From Ceratodon purpureus (Eukaryota > Streptophyta > Bryopsida > Pseudoditrichales > Ditrichaceae), in the NCBI GenBank assembly GCA_014871385.1, contig CM026423.1, positions 8,456,803 through 8,520,802 on the forward strand: DNA of 64,000 bases, in the 5' to 3' direction. The notes beneath the pieces were generated by a model that ran no database searches, was not told the origin of the DNA, and was given only the letters and a program-made list of their open reading frames with translations. Positions 13,141 to 25,783 of the stretch are shown here, in pieces. A program made the position numbers and the translations under genes. Numbering within the stretch: position 1 is the first letter of the stretch; each line of letters starts with the position of its first letter.

Positions 13141-16100
13141 CCAGTTAGAGCATGCCAAGCATTGTCTGCAAATGGATTGTTGATAATTTGTGGAAGATTG
13201 TAGTGGCAATAGCCACTGTTTATGGTATTTGTAGCGTAGGAACCACTTCATCCTGATGAACAACATTGTTAGTATAGTTTCAAAATCTGCAATGTGATAT
13301 CCAGCCCAACTGTGGGACAATTGAGACATTTGCAAACTACTTCTCTCTCACACAGCTTTTCATTCTGGTACTAACGTATTCACATAGACTGAGCACATAA
13401 CAAGATGTGAATTAAACCAGTGTTCTGCATTTTTAGGAGAGCTTACCGTTGCAATGGAGAATCGCCCGAATCTTCGTGCCCCCATACGACCCATGCCTCT
13501 CCTTCTAGACAGTAAGTACACTTCACTGCATGCAATTTCGAGCAGCTCATATTTGGAGACATCTCAAAGTTCAATGCTTAAAACATGACCTGCACATCAA
13601 ACAAAAACACTCTGATGCTTCTATAAGAACATGCTTTAATAATTTCAATTTCACTGAATTGACAACTTTGTTTGTGCGCCACTGGACCTGCATAGCACAA
13701 AGGAACACTCCGATGCTTCAATTAGTGCAACTTCTAAAAACATTCAAATTCTAACAATTGTCATATTACGAAGGCTACAAAGAGACCCAAATTACGACTT
13801 TATATGCTCAACAAAAAAGGGTAAAGATTAAGATAAAAATAGCACATCTATTTCATACCGGCTAAGAAACAGTCCAAGCCTTCGAATCTCTCCTGCACAG
13901 GTCACAAAACATTGCACTCAGTATACGTGTCTCTTCACTTCCATGCCAGCTTGTTATCTGTCACGTTATCAACGTTACAGACTTTGTACATCGAGTATTT
14001 CTAATTGACTAATAATATATGGCAAAGATGTAGTTGGTTATCAAGTCAGTGATGCTGATTCAAATATACGATACATGGACCAACAGAATATAACAAAGAA
14101 GAGAAGAAAAACCATTTGCAAAACAAATGCCCATCTCAATACCTAATCCACCGCCTCATTGCCCACATGAAGCTCAGTTCCAGAAGGCAAATGAATGCAA
14201 CTCTAGCATCAACAATCCACATAGAAAATGGTTGAGGTTGATGCACATTCCAAACCAGCCAACAAATAGCCCCTAATCCTGATCCTACACAAAATCATCG
14301 GCAACTTACTTCTACATTCCAACAATTTGAGTTTAACAAAGGTTTAAGCTTGGAAACATTGCCACACCCTAAACCCATGTTCCATTTCCCGAGCAAACCA
14401 TGGAACCCAACCACCGAAGGAAAAAATGAAGCAAAAATCCAATGCCTCACTACCCACCGCCTGATCTTCCGCTTCACTGCCCACCGCCTGATCTACCGCC
14501 TCACTGCCCACCTGAAGCTCAGCTCTAGAAGGCAAAAAGAATGCAACTTGTGCATGTCGCATGCAGCAAAGGAAGATGGGAGTAAAAACAATATATACCT
14601 CGATAAGGATGTGTAGCCACAAGTAATGGTGGTGATGAGCCTGCTTACTCGGAAGTGCTTGAACTGGGACAACAAGACAATCCCGCACGAACAATGCTTT
14701 GTACAATCACACCTCGGCACACACGCCTCCTCGAAAACCAGAAAGCATAGTGCACAAAAAACTCAAGTAATGCTTTGCAAAATGAGAGAAGGTTGTTCTA
14801 CAAATACACACACGCAACCAGGGAGAGGGGGAGGCGTAAGAAGACAGTTCAATTGCATAGCTGCTGAAAGAGACAACACAAAGGGACAGTCACCATGAGA
14901 CTACTACCCCACTACCCTACGTAAGACCAACGAGACAAGTCTGAACGTCCGTTACGAAATGTCACACCATTTGCCTACGTGACAACGTACATACGTAAAA
15001 CCCTCTGTACGCTGAATGGCGGATACGTATTACTCTGGCATATATACCTAAACCACCCTGAACCGATTCTCTCGTGTGAATAGAAATGAATTTTTTGTTT
15101 GCTCCGGTCTTATTGTTTTAGAACCAACATTACGTATTGCCAGGTGCGAATCCACCTTTAGAGTACCATAAACATTATTACTAATGTTTAGTGCAAAAAA
15201 CATTAACATTTGTATAAGCTTTTGTAATTCCTTATATCTACCAAAAACAAATTTCAAAAAATCACATTCAAAATTGACATCATGGGATTTCCTAAACTTT
15301 CAAAAAGCAAATTCCATGGCATTTGTCTTTGAAGAGTCAACTTAGTCTTTTATTTTTTTAAATAACTTTTAAAATGATGTTCAATGTTCACGGTCAAAAA
15401 AGACATTAACACTAAAGCAAATCTTTGAAAAGATTGTGAAAATGTATTGATCTAGACTTCTTTTTTTCAAAGTTATGTGGTATTGGTTGTTTTTCTATAA
15501 GAACCAAAAGATATTTGTCGAAATTATTTGAAGCACTATTTGTAGACTCGATTTTATCTTGGAAACTAGATGATTTGTGTGGCTCAAGTTTAAAAGTTTT
15601 CATAATTGCGGATTCTACTTATTTATTAAATTATTAGGTGCTTTAATGACTATAAGTTGAAAATCTTATATCTAAGAGTTGTATTTGATAATTTGGCATT
15701 TTTATTCAAATGTCTAAGCAAACAATGGCAAGCCGCAAGAATAATGTTGCACATGGTGTTGTACATGTTGCATTTATAATCAAAACAATCAATATCAACT
15801 CATATGATAGTAATCATTCTTTTGCCCTACCATTTCTCTCATTTCAATTTAGCCGATAAGTTTATTTCATTGAAAATTATTGTAAACAATTTTAAGAAAC
15901 TATTAAATCAACAATCTCTAATATTATATATTCACAATCATTAATAATTGTATAATATTATTAATTATCACAATTAGAGTTGTTATTTTATAATGAAAAT
16001 GAATTATGATTTCAAATTTGTATATTTACAATCTTTACTTGGGATATGGTAGCTTGAATTTTACTAGTTGTTGAACTATCAAACCCTAATTCTTTTATAA

Positions 16101-17202
16101 TTAAACAAACAATTTGATTGATTTTTTACTTGGACGAGTCTTTGACCTACTTTTTGGTTGAAGAATTGTTTTTCAAAGAACTAAACAATCAATCATGTAA
16201 TCCATTAAAATGCTTATAAAACCAATTGTTTTTAGGAACTTATATTACAAATTAAAAATGATCAATTTTTGTTTACTTCTTCTCTACGCATTTTATTAGT
16301 TTATGATTGGAAATCATAGAGAATAGAGAATCATCAAGACTTTTCAACATTTTGGATTTTTCAAAGTAAAAAAACTACTATATACCTTAAACTACAATTT
16401 TGATAGAACTTATACTTTTTTGAACATTTATCCTTGGGTTTTTGCTACTACAACCTTATTTTGTAATCATGAATTGTATGTAGGACCCCTGAAGATTTTC
16501 CATGCTTTGGAGGAATTTCTACATTCAAATGTTAATTACGACTCACATCTCGCGCATTCTAGTTGCAAATGCAATGTTGACAAGCATGCTTTTTGAAGGC
16601 TACAGGGGTGAACACAATATATTCAAATTCTCACATTGGACAAAAGAATTGTATTTTTATATACTAGCAAATTTCCATGGTAGGCGTTTTTTCCCCTTTA
16701 GTTTATTTGATTTTATCTCTTATTTAATGATATGTACATTTTTTCATTTCTTATGGATGTATAATTTTTTGCATTCATTCGCGTATTTGTATTTCTCTCT
16801 GTACCTTTATAATAGTGGATTTTTCCGGTCTTTGTATAAAGAATAAAATTTCTATCATCATTTTTATTTATTTTTATTATAATTTTTATTACTAACATGC
16901 ATATTTATTTCAATCTTCCTTAATTTTGTTCTTTGATTTGTTTTGAATGCATTGATTTTATTAGCAAAGATTATATTAGAAAATATTATATTTATATAAA
17001 AATATGTCTTTAAATTAATTCATAAATTTTAATACCAAAAAAGACATATAGAATTTATTCAGGGAGAAAAAATAAAAAGAATTGAGTTATATTTTCTATT
17101 TGATGAATGAATTTAAAAATTTCCTTATACTTTTTTGTTTATGTTTAAAATTTGCATTGTAACTATCTAATTTGAAGTGAATGTGTTGTAGGTTCTAATG
17201 CA
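13141..17202. other. Long AT-rich intergenic stretch
   Basis: No gene was identified. A possible lone exon-like piece lies at about 13438-13511 (a TTTTTAG acceptor and a GTAAGT donor on the plus strand, about 25 codons open), with no partner exon found. A GC-richer block at 14.1-14.9 kb contains a local duplication (entered separately). From about 15.2 to 17.2 kb the sequence is very AT-rich and holds nothing I can name. Confidence 0.5.
14151..14548 (+). repeat. Local duplication of about 53 bp (14151-14203 and 14496-14548)
   Basis: The two blocks begin CCGCCTCA and share GAAGCTCAG and AGAAGGCAAA in the same order and orientation, about 345 bases apart. The second copy is preceded by two more partial CCGCCTGATCT units. 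No function is apparent. Confidence 0.75.
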
Positions 17203-18652
17203 ATGAATGTAATAGAAGAGACTTTGATATTCTACAACTACCCACTTGCATTCAATCCTGCAAAGGCCAAACTAGCTTTGGAAGAGAAAGGTTTAAAGGT
17301 AGCTTTAAATGTTGTCTATTCGTTCTTTTTAAAAGAAATTGTAAAAACAATGTAATGTTTTTTAAAACAATATTTATAAATATATATTGATTTGTGCTTG
17401 AATTGCAGTATACAGAAAAACAAATTGACCTTTTTAATGGCCAATCTTTGGAGCCATGGTACATGAGGCTCAATCCACATGGTTGGTCCCCAACACTTGT
17501 AACAGGGAAGGAGATTCTTACTGAGTCATTAGATATCATCAGGTTAGTACAATTTTTATTTTTTTTGTCCATTTCAATAATCTTGTGTTTTTTTGTTTGG
17601 CATATGGATATAAAGACAAGATATATTAGATAAAAAAAACTAAGTTAGAAAAGAAAAGAGTTATTCTTTTGTTGTTTGTTTTTATTTTTATTTTTATTTA
17701 TTTTATCTTTTATTTATTTTATTTTTTAAATCACCAAACAAGGCTTTTGAATTGAAAACATAGTTGCAACAATCATTTTTGAAGTTTTGAAGTATTCAAT
17801 ACGAAAACAATTAATGCATTTTCAATGTAAAGAAATAATATTTTACATTATTTATTGGCATATACCATCTTTAAAATTTAGAGCTGTTTGTACACTACAA
17901 TTTTTCTTCAAATCAGATTGCAACAAAATTTTGTGTATTTAGAAGAAAAGAAATTGAAACTACCTGTTATAATTTGCATTGCATCAATTCAAATTGTTGA
18001 TTCAATCTAACAAAACATTTGTTACGTATCACCCTCAAGTTTTTGACATTGCTTTTTTTACAGATGGGTAGATCGTCAAGGCTCTTCTCTTGGAGGCAAT
18101 ACTGCCAATAAAACCTTTGTTTCGGAGTGGTTGTCAAAAGTAGATGCATGGGATGGTAATCTCTTTGCCATGTGCAATAGCAATGCCGGTGGAATGTTCA
18201 AGTACGTTACAAAATTTAAAATCAAAGTAGCTCAGTCTCATGCAACTCGTAATGTTGACATGAGTGATTTGTACATGAAAAAAATTGCAAATATGAACAA
18301 AGTCTTGGAAGAAGTTGACGATGCAGCGGTAGTAGAAGCTAATAAGATGCAATTGGTGGCTCTTTTAGACGAAGCTGAAATGCGTCTTGGTAAGTCAAGG
18401 TACTTAGCTGGAAATCAATATACAATAGCAGATGTGATTTTTACACCGGTTGTTTATCGCCTCTTTTCAACTAAAAAAGACCAACAATATTTGACCACAA
18501 GGTCAAATATTAGGCAATATTATGAAGAATTAAAGCAACGACCTAGTTACAATAAGGTGTTTCATGTTTCTGATAGTGGTTTGAGTGCTGCTAGTTTGAT
18601 ATTGCCAACTTTGATTAAAATATTTTTTATTAATCTTATAAAGAGGTATTAG
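17203..18652 (+). CDS. TCHQD: Glutathione S-transferase, TCHQD class, 3 exons
   Basis: Exons 17203-17298, 17409-17542 and 18064-18652 join in phase to about 272 residues, close to the 266 of Arabidopsis TCHQD. The N-terminal thioredoxin-like fold is recognised from its KAKLALEEKGLKY-type helix, the NPHG loop before a Thr-Leu-Val strand, and ESLDII (the E-S pair that binds the gamma-glutamyl end of glutathione). The C-terminal helical domain carries YLAGNQYTIADVIFTPV, the usual GST N-capping region. The end is hydrophobic (ILPTLIKIFFINLI), fitting the membrane-associated C-terminus described for TCHQD proteins. The usual catalytic Ser or Cys after the first strand is not obvious: the residues there are Ala-Phe-Asn. 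An upstream out-of-frame ATG at 17198 and a TTGTAG just before 17191 suggest an intron in the 5' leader. Third codon positions are very AT-rich. Confidence 0.9.
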
Positions 18653-19658
18653 AAGGTCTTGAAGTTTTCAAGTTTGTTAACTTGTAAATTCAACATTAAC
18701 AGATAAAATAAAATCATTTGTTGAGGGTCTGAATATTGGCGTCGATTGAAATTTAATATCAAGCATTGCTTTAATGATATATTAGTACACAGCGAACTAA
18801 ATTATTTAAGAATTTACATTTTATTGACATCCATCCGAATGATATTTCACATATATCAAGCTTGCAATAAAATTGTATATAGACATAGTATGTTTTAGAA
18901 AATCCATATTAGAAGTTAATCTCTCCTTATGGCTGGTGAATGCACATAATACTATTAGCCCTAAATGCAATTTTGATGAAGAAAACCAAAAAATTCCAAT
19001 ACATACCATGTGGTGAATTGTTTTGCTATATTGATAGCACTATGTAGAGAAATAGATTGGTTGTATGCTTGCACAATGGAGCTGCTTTAGCACTGTAAAA
19101 ACCTCTGCAATTGTGGAGTCGATAGCACACAATCTAGAAGCATTGTTTTGGAATGTGCTTATTGTCTTCAAGATTGCCGCCTTCTTGAGCTTACTTAAAA
19201 ATATCACAAAAAATCTCAGTTGAAGGCAAGTAGTTGTACATTCCAACCTGGTACTACCTTTATGGTTGTAATGCAGACATATTAGTCCTTTCAACGTATC
19301 TTCGGTATAACCAAATCTGTGGCCTACACGTCCACATGTGGATGAAGAGTTAGTTCCCGTATCAAGAGTGAAATAACGAACGTGATTCTTGGAACTCATG
19401 ATTTCAGTCCCACTTGAGAACAAGGGTCGTACAACTCAACTCTAGTTATGAGTTTGTTTGAATCACCGGGTATCGGAACCCCTCATTTAAGGAGCTACAG
19501 AAAAGTCCATCTGTGCCTAAACTTTTTGCAGGTATAGAACAGAGACAGCAGAAAATTGAGGTTTCAGAAACATGGAGGACCAATCAACTGTTGTTAGTTA
19601 GCCTTCGCACGAGTTTTGCATGCTGTCACTATCCCATTTCTGTATCTGCATTGCAATG
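18653..19658. other. Convergent 3' ends of the GST and TAM41 genes
   Basis: Contains the 3' untranslated regions of both convergent genes. No ORF with coding character and no repeat was recognised. Confidence 0.5.
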
Positions 19659-22600
19659 CTATTGTCGTGACTGCCATGCTTTGCTCATTTTCCTCCCGAC
19701 GTATTGCATTGCATTGACACCCCCTGCTGCTAACAAGCCTGACAGCATTTGCCTGAAACTTGAGGTTCGTACAATGCTGCTCACAGCTTTGGTAACCAAT
19801 TTGGCAGGGCCCTCCTTAGAGTTAACTACTGCCTTGGCAATAGCCATATTTGCTGCATGAAAATTTCTATCTCAGTATTTGTGAAGGTATAACCAGAACA
19901 TTTATGGATAATTCAACAACCATTTCTCTTTTTTTAAATAAAAAAATCCTTCTCACCAGGTATGGTGGAGTCGTATAGAGTGCCAGTATGGCGGGCTAGT
20001 CGTTGCAGCACACAAGCAGGAAGTGAACTCAAGAGCAAATACTTCGTGGATATCCTCCCATCCTGCCCAAAATAACCCAGAGCATGCTCATTGAAATAGA
20101 CTAACGCCAACTGTAAATTTCCTAGATTTTGAGAATGCATAGAAGACTTGGCATCATACGAGACACACTGCGGATACACTGGTCATGAATCGACTATCTT
20201 ACCGCCGGCAATCATAACCGTGACACAGATATCTCAAGGCTTATAAAGTTTAAAACGAGTTATAAGTTGCAATGTAGACGCTAACCTGTTTAAACCTTGA
20301 CTTGAGATCAGATGAAAAAGCTTCTGGGGGGTGCAGTATGTCCCGACTGGCATATTTGTTGATAGGTTCTCTGTACAAATCTTGAAATAAAGACGAACTT
20401 CCCTGAACTATCTTCCGAACCTGTGCGTATTAACACTGAAAAATGAATAAGGCATCCGTCCATATCCTAATAAATTTATTGATTTCAGCAACACTGTCAC
20501 CAGAACATACTAGATGAATAGCGCAGAGGAATGTAGTTTCAGTAGACGTAAATTTCTGAAACAATATGCAGCTGTAAACGCTGCATGAACAACATAACAA
20601 AGGAATGTTCATGGTTACGCTAATCAAACACCGAAGCTTTACCTTGTGCTTGTCTTCAGCAAAAAGCATGCGCACATCACCCATGTATGAAAGCCCACAG
20701 ATAGTAGCATATAAATCTTCCTGCAAAAAACCGTTTCCACATAATAACTATTGAATACTGGTTTCACAACAATTGACAAAATGGTCAAGAACAGAATACA
20801 TTCACCCAAATTTGCATCTTTTTAATTGAGAAATATGATATCCATTTTATTGGAGATAACTGCTACAGAAACAGAAATAGATCATAACCAAACTAACTAT
20901 CCTAAAAAACCTAACATAATTCTAAGCTCTCTGCTAATATACAATATGTCAACTCAAACATCATAAACTTAGTAAACTCTTATACACCTAAGTTGAGCAC
21001 TTCCTGGAAGAATTGAGCATACTATAAGGCAAGCTAAATTCTGTTTGACGGTAAAAGAATCGGTCACTCAGATGTACATCATATTAAATCAATCTAGTAT
21101 CTGCTTATACCGGTATCTCACTGCAAGCAGAGATAGCATGAACTTACTGGGAATTGTGAAGCTTACAAAAGTACCTCGGTGAACTCTGGAGGCAGTAGAA
21201 GCAGTGCTGCCGTCAGGGCAGCTTGCAAATTCTTGCGGTTCATCTCCTCTCCATGAATTCGATCCACCAAGAAACGCACCTGATAGCATTGCTCTCGTAA
21301 GTAAATACCATTCGAGTGCTGCTCCAATTAAAAAAAGTTTTATTCTCATGAGAAATAGAGGACGAGAAAATAGACGCTTGGCCTAGTTGTATGTCACAGG
21401 ATAGAAAGGTTCTCTTCGTAACAAGTTACTAACCGGTTTCTGCAGCCGCCCACCAATATATAATCTTTGCCAAGTATAGACATCCTTCACAAGGTTATCG
21501 ACACTGATCACCCCATATTTTATTTTCTGCACACGTTTCAAAGTTAGTCGAGATGGTTTATGTATCTGAGATGAGCGCAAACCAGATGAGTCCATAGTTC
21601 AAACCAGATGGCACGCACATATTTCGTGAGTTCAACCAACAAGAGCAAGCAATTCTGCAGATGTGCTAGGTTCCTACAGTATTCACTTACGGGTTACAAC
21701 CAGACTTGGTAATATTATATTCAGTCGAGCTGAGAAATCACTCATTAAACATCACAAAGGAGAAGGAACCAGAGTCTGAAATGACACGGGTTTAGGGTTT
21801 TAGCAGATCAAAACCGAGACAACACTATGTCGATATAAGACAGGCATGAAACGAAGATCAACATAAGTAGCGGGAAAAATAGAAAGCAGGCTCACAGACG
21901 TTGCACAGTTAAATTTGAACAACCAACAATGTGTCTGAAGGCCAACAAATGCATACCTTATCTTTCCATGGCACAAACGCATTGAAGTGGACGCCTGCTC
22001 CCAAATTCTCAGCCACATTACTCACCTGCACATGACCCATTCAGCTGTCCATGTGTCCTAGTATTACAAATAAGATAGTGCAAATATTCCAGATCCTCTT
22101 TCCAATTGAACTCTTGGCTCAATCCACCAATTTAATTCCATTGTGATACAAATGTTCAACTCAATAGGCAGAAACTGATAACCAGCAAAAATTCATTTAT
22201 ACACAAACAGGATAGTCCTTCACGTACCCCCCTGCCACCGAACCAGGTCAGCCACGAAGAGTAGTGACGAGGGTTTTGCTCCAAGTTCTGCAAATCATCC
22301 ATCCAACAACTGCCAAAACTTAACTTCAAGTTTGCTATTTAAATGCTGCCAAGATTTATCGAGCAATCAAGATTCTCACAATTACCTTCACATGCCAATC
22401 CACCGGAGATGAGACTCCAAGAATGTAGTCCACCATCGGTGCCTGTCCAAAACATCCACAATGTCACCATCCTCGACCATGCACCATAATCAAGAACATC
22501 AAAAAAATTCAAAGATCCATGAACTTGAAAGATGCTTCAAAAACTCACTAATGCATACCTCATTCGAACGCGCACGACTATGAAGAGCCTGAGTAAAAAC

Positions 22601-23810
22601 CCCGGATCCATACGCAAATGCGAAGTCCACTGGCGGCATGGAATCCAGCGGCGCAATCAAATCTTTGAGCGGCACATCCTCCCTCTCCTCCCGCAAAGGC
22701 TCAACAAAGCCTTGGGAGGAATCCCTAGCTAACAACCTCCCGGGCTCTACTGCCCTGCTCATGGCTATGACGACCGATTCTTCGCGAAACAAAGTAAACG
22801 GAAAATTAAATCAGATTAAATAATAACCTTCATCAAGTCTACAGGCAACTGATCTCCACCATAATTCATCTCATTGCATCAACAGCAAATCCAGAAACAA
22901 CCACAGGTCCTCATGTAATCATCGCCCTCATTTATCTCTATTCAGAAAGTTATTGCCATACACAAATCGCCAAAGTCACCAAACCCTAGGCCATCGTATT
23001 TTAGTCTACATGCAACATAACCTCCATCGTAACATGTCATTGCATTGACATCACATTACGCAGATTCTCAACTTAATCATCGTTCTCATTCATCTCCCTT
23101 CAGAAATTCATCGCCATTCACAGGCCACCTACCATCGAAACCCTAAACTGCCATTTCCACCACTAAACCCCAAACGACGCTCAAAAATCACGCGATCGCT
23201 TCAGGTCAACAGCTTCACAGCCAAACTACATGCAACAAAATGCGTGCTCTCTCCAGCATTCTCACAAAAACCAATGAGATCATCTAAATTCCCGATACAC
23301 AAACCAACATCATAATCAAATCTGCAAACAACTTGACTCATGCAATTGCATTAACTGACTTAATCCAAAAACAATCACAGACAATAACATTCTTCATCAC
23401 CTCCATTCACAAAAATCATCATTCGAACCCTACACCATCAAAATCAAACCTACAAAGAACTCGATATCTTACACAATTGTATTAAAATTAAATTCAGAAA
23501 CACGCATTCTCACAAACAACATCATCCTCATCCATGACCGTTCCGAAATCAAAACCATGCAGCGATGAGATCGCACCATGGAAACCCTAGGCTGCCATGT
23601 CCATCGCCAAAACCCCAAACGGCGCTCGAAATTCACGCGATCGCTCCAGGCCGCCACTTCCACGCCAAAACGAAATGAAATCAGCGTAGTGATATATTCC
23701 CTGGAGCGCGTAATTCCCTTAAACTCACGTGAATGCTGGTTCCTCGATGCGAGCACTGCAGATGCGATTGCAAAACTCGCCGCACTCTTGAGGATGTTGG
23801 TGCCTGCCAT
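19659..23810 (-). CDS. TAM41: Mitochondrial CDP-diacylglycerol synthase TAM41 (MMP37), 11 exons
   Basis: TAM41 converts phosphatidic acid and CTP to CDP-diacylglycerol on the matrix side of the inner mitochondrial membrane, the first step towards cardiolipin. Exons on the minus strand: 23810-23729, 22779-22559, 22442-22386, 22287-22228, 22025-21957, 21526-21434, 21279-21175, 20720-20643, 20420-20286, 20062-19957, 19852-19659. All phases agree; about 399 residues. Family marks are FAYGSGVF (the nucleotidyltransferase Gly-Ser motif), MVDYILGVS, WLTWFGGRG, GAGVHFN, KYGVISVDNL and LYIGGRLQKP. The short first exon (27 residues, rich in Ala, Ser, Arg and Lys, no acidic residue) looks like a mitochondrial presequence and is split from the enzyme by a 0.95-kb intron with a strong CAC|GTGAGT donor. 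Confidence 0.93.
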
Positions 23811-24060
23811 TCTCGTCGCAGCTCCACCATGTCATGGCGAGGTCACTTCGACGGGGAAGAGGGTCATCCGTCGAAACGACGAAGGTCATCCGTCGAGGCG
23901 ACGAGGACGTTTTTCTTACGTCGAGACGACGAGGACGATCGTTCTACTTCGAGGCGACGGGGATGAATGTTCGTGACGACGGACCACGTTGCGGAGGTTC
24001 GGTTCGTTTGAAAGGTTGCCGCCATTAGGCGTCTAGGATTCGGGAAGGCAGTGAAGTAAT
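23811..24060 (-). promoter_or_regulatory. GC-rich upstream region of TAM41 with CGTCG-type repeats
   Basis: Lies directly upstream of the TAM41 start and is much richer in C and G than its surroundings. At about 23850-23975 it contains diverged repeats of GTCATCCGTCGA and GACGACGAGGACG. Presumably the core promoter and leader; no TATA box was assigned. Confidence 0.45.
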
Positions 24061-25783
24061 TTTTTTGAGTGTAACTGGAACGCTGGACCTATGACCGTGG
24101 ATTCAGGCTTCGATTTACAACCAATTTTTTCACTTGCCATTTGATAAATTTTATGAATTATTTTTTCAGTGGATTGAAATTTTATGTGTGTTTTATATTA
24201 TGATTTTTTTTATAAGTTAAAACAAAAGATTGTAAATATTTTATATTTCTGGATTATTTTTAAAGGAAATTTATATTAAACAGAAAATATACTTTAAAGT
24301 TCTATATTTTTACTCTATGTGAAGATAAGTGAATGGAAATTGCTAAAAATTCACTACCCCGTGGTAATAAATTTTAGGTTGTAATTGCAAAAAATATTCA
24401 TATTTTAGAGTTTTTAAAGAAATTCAATTGGTGTTAAGACTAGACCATATGAGCTTGATTATATTGTGTGAGTCGATTGAAACAAAAATTGTCTTAGTGG
24501 GGTACCTTGAGTTTTGGCAAAAATATTGAAATCTCTAAAATACAATACATAGTTTTTGTCGGAGTTTCATATTTAAGGTCAATATAATTTTTAAAGAGTC
24601 ATGCTTTGAAGCATTGTCATTTGAAGTTCTTGACCCTAAGACATTAATCCCACTACAGGGCTAGGTTTTTACATAATCTTCTCTTTTGCTCTTCATGCAC
24701 TCAACTTTTCACTTATTTTTTGATATCATTGTAATCACCTTCTTATGATGCATTCACAAAGTGAGATTTTACAATTCAATTCACAATTTGTATGAGTAAT
24801 TTGTGCTTTGAAAGGATTGTGGTAGGTCGGTTGGAGTTGCACAGAATCTTGTTGGAGGTTACAAGTTCATCATAGACTGGTTCATTCATGATGCCGAAGT
24901 TCAAAAATTACACTATTCATGATGCCCAAGTATAAAAATGTTGTGATCCAATTTCGGGTTGCCCACCCATACCATAAATTGACGTTTAAAGGTTAATCTC
25001 TTTGAAAATCGAATGTCATCGTGAAGTGATACAAAGATGTTTTTAAATGAAAAATCTATTAACAATTGACATTTTGTTAGGATATAATTCTAAAGTGACT
25101 TCTTTGATTACTTGTATACTAGAAAAATGACATATTAAAACTAATCAAAATTCAAAGCCAAAAACCAAATTGAATAACACATACGGTATTTATGACATCA
25201 TTAAATCTTGACTTTAGGTTGCAATTTTCTTTGCTTCCCAAAAAAATGGTTTCTAGTTATTTGTGGAAGCATCACATTTGATTTAGATACCATGAATTTT
25301 GACTAAACATAAATCTATATGCTCACTTAAAATAGTTAATAAACATGAAAAAGCTTAGTAGTCTATACATACTTCACGTGTGAGAGCTTGGTGGTTTCTA
25401 AATTCAAGGAAAACTAGGTTGGAAGGATAAAATGACTACAAAAAAATCTCATACACCGTACATTGTAAGACCACCAAATTTTTCAATGCCTCTCAATTAT
25501 TAGAGGTACAAGATAATTATACAATAAAATAAAAATCATGATACTTTTTAAAAACTCTAGATGACTTAAGGATAACACTTTGTAATATGTGGATAATATT
25601 GGTTTTCAAAGAAAAAAATCATTCAATGAATAATTTATTCAGTTATAACACAATTCATATAATAAACCTGAAAATTTCAAATTTTCTACAAGTATTCAAC
25701 ATAAATATTAAATAAATTTAAAATGTCTAATTTTTCCAATATCATGTATGTAGTGAAATTTAGATTCTTATGAAAATGTTATT
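24061..25783. other. AT-rich intergenic DNA
   Basis: No gene was seen. Besides the second copy of repeat family A (25275-25480), there is a short imperfect duplication around 24875-24945 built on TTCATGATGCC and CAAAAATT. Nothing else was recognised. Confidence 0.5.
25275..25480 (+). repeat. Dispersed repeat family A, copy 2
   Basis: Matches the 11205-11500 block in order and strand: TTGATTTAGATACCATG, AATAGTTAATAAA, GAGCTTGGTGGTTTCTAAATTCAAGG, then AATGACTACAAAA, then a CCACCAA block. Diverged and of unknown class. Confidence 0.7.

Noticed and set aside
13438..13511. Single exon-like segment with good splice signals
   Set aside because: About 25 codons with no partner exon in the surrounding AT-rich DNA; chance cannot be excluded.
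14344..14706. 120-codon minus-strand ORF with three VGSEA-DQA repeats
   Set aside because: The repeats come from a local DNA duplication; no domain and no matching splice sites support a protein.
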